Origin: an uncultured Paracoccaceae bacterium
GTDB lineage: Bacteria > Pseudomonadota > Alphaproteobacteria > Rhodobacterales > Rhodobacteraceae
Direction of reading: 5' to 3'
Assembly: GCA_937146765.1 (NCBI GenBank)
Contig: CAKZRP010000065.1
Location: 1 to 64,000, forward strand
DNA length: 64,000 nt
Positions 60,772 to 64,000 of this stretch are shown in pieces. The number at the start of each line of letters is the position of its first letter. Position 1 is the stretch's first letter. The notes beneath the pieces were generated by a model. That model saw only the letters and a program-made list of their open reading frames with translations, did no database searches and was not told the origin of the DNA. The position numbers were made by a program, and so were the translations under genes.

Positions 60772-62291
60772 CACCACGCGCGCCGGGAAGCTATCTTCTC
60801 ACAGGTCCCGTCGATTGGCAGGAACTGACCACGGGACTGACCGACCTTCGTCTCGAACAGGACCCGGGGGAGGAGCCGACCAGCTTCCGCCTGTTGGACA
60901 GCCATGACCAGAGCCTGCGTGCCAAAGGCGCGGTTCTGCTGGAGTATGACGACCGGATGCACCTCCTGCAGGCCGGGGGCGAGAGCCTGAGCCAGCCCTC
61001 TGGCCCCGGTCATTTCCCGGGCGAATTGCCCGAGGGGCCCGTGCGCGCGGTGACCGAGGCCTTGTTCCCGCTGCGCTGCTTTCTCACCCTCGTCGAAGGC
61101 CGGATGTGCCGCCGCAGCCTTCGGGTGGTGGATGACGAGGGCAAGACCCAGTTGCGTCTTGAGGAGATCGGGCTGGAGACCGCAGCCGGTCGTCTCAGCC
61201 TGGTCACCCTCCGACCCCTGCGCGGCTACGACCGTGCGCCCGCCCTGATCGCCTCCGCCCTTGCGGCAGCGGGCGCGGGGCCGCTCTCGGGGGCGGCGGT
61301 CCTGACCACCTTGGCCCCGGATCTTGTTCCCTATGTGGCCAAGCCCGACATCGCCATTGCGGGCGGCGACAGCGCCTTTGACGTGGCCGTGCGCACCATC
61401 TCCGCCTATCTCGCGGTGGCGCGCGCCAATGAGCCAGGGGTGATCGAGGACCTCGACAGCGAGTTCCTGCACGACTACCGGGTGGCCCTGCGCAAGATCC
61501 GTTCGGCGCTGAGCCTCTTCAAGGAGGTCTTCGGCCAGGTGCAGACCGAGGAGATGAAGGTTGCGTTCTCCGCCCTGATGGCGCCGACCGGGCGCCTGCG
61601 CGACCTCGATGTCTATCTGATGGAACGCGAAGCCTATATGTCCCGGGTCCCCGAAGCCCTGCGCCCGGGGCTCGACGTGATGTTCGACGCCTTCGCCAAG
61701 GAGCGGCGGTCCGCCCATGCGGCGCTGGCCAAACATCTGAAAAGCCGCGCCTATCAGGGCCGGATCTCCGCCCTTGTCACCGGGTTTGATCATCCCGAGG
61801 GCTTTGTGCGCGGGGAGGCGGGCACTGAAGCCGCCAGCGGCCTCGCGCGCCGCCTGATCTGGAAACGCTACCGCAAGATCTGCAAGATCGCCGCTGGCAT
61901 CGGGGCGGACACGCCCGACGACGAGGTGCATGAGCTGCGCATCGCCTGCAAGAAGTTCCGCTATCTGATCGAATTCTTCGCGCCGCTGTTCCCCGCAAAA
62001 TCGGTGCGCAAGCTGATCAAGGCGATGAAGGCGCTGCAGGACAACCTCGGCAATTTCAACGACTATTCCGTGCAACAGGCGGCGCTTGGCAGTCTTGTCG
62101 CCTCGGGACGGCTGCCGACCGGCCCGCGCGGGCTCGAAGCCGCCCAGAGTATCGGTGCCCTCATCGCGGTTCTGCATCAGGAGCAGATACGAGAGCGGGC
62201 CCGGGTGATGGAGACCTTCGCCGCCTTCGACAGCGCATCAACGCGCGCCCTGGTGGCGCGGCTGTGTCAGCACAGGGAGGCGCGCGCGTGA
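60768..62291 (+). CDS. CHAD-domain protein with degenerate CYTH-like N-terminus
   Basis: A 507-residue protein. The C-terminal CHAD domain (about 205-500) is an all-helical, basic domain known to bind polyphosphate granules. Its conserved His/Arg/Lys helices appear in EFLHDYRVALRKIRSAL, GRLRDLDVYL, EVHELRIACKKFRYLIEFF and ALQDNLGNFNDYSVQ. The first ~150 residues contain a faint CYTH-like beta pattern (TSFRLLDSHDQSLR, then EYDDRMHLL) without the ExExK signature, so this domain is probably inactive. The gene overlaps the small RHH gene by 4 bases and the ParA gene by 4 (GTGA). Confidence 0.9.
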   Translation: MTPRAPGSYLLTGPVDWQELTTGLTDLRLEQDPGEEPTSFRLLDSHDQSLRAKGAVLLEYDDRMHLLQAGGESLSQPSGPGHFPGELPEGPVRAVTEALFPLRCFLTLVEGRMCRRSLRVVDDEGKTQLRLEEIGLETAAGRLSLVTLRPLRGYDRAPALIASALAAAGAGPLSGAAVLTTLAPDLVPYVAKPDIAIAGGDSAFDVAVRTISAYLAVARANEPGVIEDLDSEFLHDYRVALRKIRSALSLFKEVFGQVQTEEMKVAFSALMAPTGRLRDLDVYLMEREAYMSRVPEALRPGLDVMFDAFAKERRSAHAALAKHLKSRAYQGRISALVTGFDHPEGFVRGEAGTEAASGLARRLIWKRYRKICKIAAGIGADTPDDEVHELRIACKKFRYLIEFFAPLFPAKSVRKLIKAMKALQDNLGNFNDYSVQQAALGSLVASGRLPTGPRGLEAAQSIGALIAVLHQEQIRERARVMETFAAFDSASTRALVARLCQHREARA

Positions 62292-63031
62292 GGGTGATCG
62301 CCTGCTACAGCAACAAGGGCGGCGTCGGAAAGACCGCCACCGCGGTGAACCTTGCCTATGCCTGCGCCGAAGCGGGGTTGCGGACATTGCTTTGCGACCT
62401 CGATCCGCAGGGGGCCTCCAGCTTCTACTTCCGGGTCAAGCCCTCGAAGAAGCTGAAGGATGCGGCCTTCTTCGAGGACGTCGACCGGTTCACCCGGGCC
62501 ATTCGGGCCAGCGATTTCGACAATCTCGACATCCTGCCCGCCAATCTCAGCTTTCGCGAGTTCGACGTCTTCCTGTCGCGGATGAAGAACAGCCGCTCGC
62601 GCCTTAAAAAGGCGCTGCGGGCGGTGGATGGCGATTATGACGTGATCCTGCTCGATTGCCCGCCGAATATATCCGCCCTGTCGGAGGCGGTGTTCAAGGC
62701 GGCGGATCAGGTGGTGGTGCCGGTGATCCCGACCACCCTGTCGGAACGCACCTTCGAGCAGCTTCTGGAGTTCTTTGCCGACAACGGGCTCAAGATGGGC
62801 AAGCTCTCTCCCTTCTTTTCCATGGTGCAGGCACGCAAGAGCCTGCATGGCGAAACGATGGCGCGCCTGCGCGGGGCGCATCCGGAGATGTTCCTCGCGG
62901 CGGAGCTGCCGTTTTCCACCGATGTGGAACGGATGGGGGTGTTTCGCGAGCCGGTTGCCTGTTTTGCAGCGGCACGGCCGGCGGCCCGGGCCTTTCGGGC
63001 CTTGTTTGAGGAGTTGCAGACCGGGGCGTGA
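62288..63031 (+). CDS. ParA-family partition ATPase
   Basis: A 247-residue deviant-Walker ATPase. Walker A' is NKGGVGKT (about residues 9-16), with the signature lysine; DLDPQG (about 39-44) and ILLDCPPN follow. These ATPases dimerise on nucleoid DNA and space their cargo. The GTG at 62288 overlaps the CHAD stop; an alternative GTG at 62264 adds eight residues. No parB, origin or plasmid replication gene is near, so the cargo is probably not a replicon. Operon context points to the CHAD protein and polyphosphate bodies (inference). Confidence 0.92.
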   Translation: MRVIACYSNKGGVGKTATAVNLAYACAEAGLRTLLCDLDPQGASSFYFRVKPSKKLKDAAFFEDVDRFTRAIRASDFDNLDILPANLSFREFDVFLSRMKNSRSRLKKALRAVDGDYDVILLDCPPNISALSEAVFKAADQVVVPVIPTTLSERTFEQLLEFFADNGLKMGKLSPFFSMVQARKSLHGETMARLRGAHPEMFLAAELPFSTDVERMGVFREPVACFAAARPAARAFRALFEELQTGA

Positions 63032-63058
63032 GCCTCGGCGGTACTGGGGGTGTTGAGG

Positions 63059-63529
63059 ATGGAAATCGAACGCAAGTTTCTGGTCGCGGCGCTGCCGGAC
63101 CTTTCGGCGGCCGAAGCGTTGGCCGTGCGGCAGGGCTATCTCACCGCTCTCAGCGACAGCACCGAACTGCGCCTGCGCCAGAAAGGGGAGCGCTACTACC
63201 TCACGCAGAAGGGCGGTGTCGGAATGGTGCGTGAGGAGCGCGAGGTGGAGATCAGCGCCGAACAATTCGAGGTCTTCTGGCCCGGCACCGAGGGGCGGCG
63301 GGTGGAAAAGACCCGATGGACTGGAAACCTGCCGACCGGAACGGTCTTCGAGCTCGATGCCTTTGAGGGCGCTCTTGCTGGGTTGCGGATGGTCGAGGTC
63401 GAATTTCCCGACGAGGCGACGGCACTGGCCTTTGCAGCGCCGGAGTGGTTCGGTCGCGAGGTCACCGACGACAAGCGCTATGGCAACAAGGCGATGGCGG
63501 TGCATGGGCTGCCGGAGACCCTCGCCTAG
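63059..63529 (+). CDS. CYTH-domain protein (triphosphate tunnel family)
   Basis: A 156-residue single-domain CYTH protein. The N-terminal MEIERKFLV carries the ExExK signature, followed by QGYLT, TELRLRQKGERYYLTQKGG, EREVEISAEQFE and KTRWTG, the alternating charged strands that line the tunnel. Such enzymes hydrolyse tripolyphosphate or nucleoside triphosphates, or bind polyphosphate, with divalent metal. It starts 27 bases after the ParA stop, so it closes the RHH-CHAD-ParA-CYTH operon. The upstream in-frame GTG (63050) adds three residues and is less likely. Confidence 0.93.
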   Translation: MEIERKFLVAALPDLSAAEALAVRQGYLTALSDSTELRLRQKGERYYLTQKGGVGMVREEREVEISAEQFEVFWPGTEGRRVEKTRWTGNLPTGTVFELDAFEGALAGLRMVEVEFPDEATALAFAAPEWFGREVTDDKRYGNKAMAVHGLPETLA

Positions 63530-63622
63530 CTTTGGGGTTTGCCGCAGAAGGGGAGAGGGGAGCCTCCCGCCCCCAAAGCGAGATTTGACCTGCGGCCAAA
63601 CCCCACATTGGCGTTGGGCCGG

Positions 63623-63650
63623 GCATCCTGTCCCCTGGGGGACAGGATGC
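63623..63650. repeat. Perfect 13-base inverted repeat in intergenic DNA
   Basis: gcatcctgtcccc (63623-63635) and its reverse complement (63638-63650) form a long stem with almost no loop, between the CYTH gene and a convergent partial gene. A second weaker stem follows (ctttctgacgaaag). It may end transcription from either side, though no T-tract follows. Confidence 0.5.
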
Positions 63651-63776
63651 CGCGCCGGGCCTTTCTGACGAAAGGCACGGCGCCACCCCCAACGGGAGCG
63701 GGGGCGGCTTTGCCGGTCCCGGCGACGAGCGGGAGCGCCCCCGTCTTGCGGTCACGCTCAAGAGGCGAGCGACGGT

Positions 63777-64000
63777 CTAGGTCGTGCGGTGCAACAGGTA
63801 GATATCCATCAGCCAGCCGTGATCCGCACGGGCGGCCGCGCGGGTGGTCAGGATCTCTGCCTGCACCTCGCTCAAGGTGCCGGAGATATTGATCTCATTC
63901 GCCATGCCCGCATAGGCGGACCAATGGATCGTCACCTGATCCGGGTCCGCTACGCTTTGGAACGAACACTCGCCATCCAGCATCACCACCAGCGTATCGC
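63777..64000 (-). CDS. Partial gene running off the right edge, function unknown
   Basis: A frame of at least 74 codons ends at 63777 and stays open to the window edge, so its start is probably outside. Visible sequence includes DTLVVMLDGECSFQS, VTIHWSAYAGMANEIN and DHGWLMDIYLLH, looking like a beta-rich domain, with no recognised family. GTG and ATG codons near 63989-63981 could be starts of a 70-residue protein, but the hydrophobic strand continues upstream of them. Confidence is moderate because the codon pattern is plausible yet only a fragment is visible. Confidence 0.5.
   Translation of the reverse strand, partial: DTLVVMLDGECSFQSVADPDQVTIHWSAYAGMANEINISGTLSEVQAEILTTRAAARADHGWLMDIYLLHRTT

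Noticed and set aside
62288-63031. Plasmid or chromosome partition locus
   Set aside because: The ParA protein has no adjacent parB, parS-like repeat array or replication gene. Its partners are CHAD and CYTH genes.

Overview
The window is a GC-rich chromosomal segment (about 63-65% GC by eye) with densely packed, often overlapping genes. Gene content suggests an alphaproteobacterium of the Rhodobacterales (Roseobacter group): a large ABC-transporter load, a roseobacter-like aryl-CoA catabolic cluster, kynurenine-pathway genes, and CHAD and diguanylate cyclase proteins. That placement is inference, because no rRNA or other phylogenetic marker is present. There is one tRNA gene (tRNA-Leu, GAG). 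I found no integrase, transposase, CRISPR array or prophage. The first ~120 bases are almost pure G and look like a sequencing or assembly artefact at a contig edge.

Layout. 0.2-4 kb: an SDR oxidoreductase, lipB, an exported peptidoglycan-binding protein and tRNA-Leu. 4.2-8 kb: a periplasmic binding protein directly abutting a membrane PAS-GGDEF-EAL protein. 8.1-11.7 kb: a YnjBCD-type ABC transporter. 12-15.5 kb: nadA-nadB-nadC for NAD synthesis from aspartate. 15.5-18.7 kb: a LysR regulator divergent from a small NTF2-like/GST/flavin-oxidase operon. 19-28.8 kb: a catabolic operon (SDR, MarR, crotonase, acyl-CoA dehydrogenase, aryl-CoA ligase, a complete Liv-type transporter, thioesterase). 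28.9-32.4 kb: a quinone-oxidoreductase-like protein and a second GGDEF-EAL protein. 32.4-40.2 kb: a seven-gene minus-strand operon with a carbohydrate-type ABC transporter, a tandem glycerophosphodiesterase, a LacI regulator and an inositol-monophosphatase-family enzyme, with a LacI-like operator upstream. 40.4-44.4 kb: a polar amino-acid ABC transporter ending in a dimethylarginine dimethylaminohydrolase.

44.6-54.1 kb holds the most unusual locus. It is one minus-strand array encoding a Ser/Thr kinase, an FHA protein, a PP2C phosphatase, a degenerate P-loop GTPase-like protein, two dynamin-like GTPases and two small proteins, one of which resembles a roadblock/LC7 domain. No type VI secretion gene accompanies it. 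I read it as a phosphorylation-controlled membrane GTPase system of unknown purpose.

54.5-58 kb carries an unrecognised 266-residue protein and a CheB-CheR-PAS fusion with no kinase domain. 58.4-60.4 kb carries kynA-kynU; their product anthranilate could feed the CoA-ligase cluster at 19-28.8 kb. 60.6-63.5 kb is a second unusual operon: a ribbon-helix-helix-like protein, a CHAD protein, a ParA-type ATPase and a CYTH protein. This combination suggests a system that positions or partitions polyphosphate granules. A partial gene runs off the right edge.
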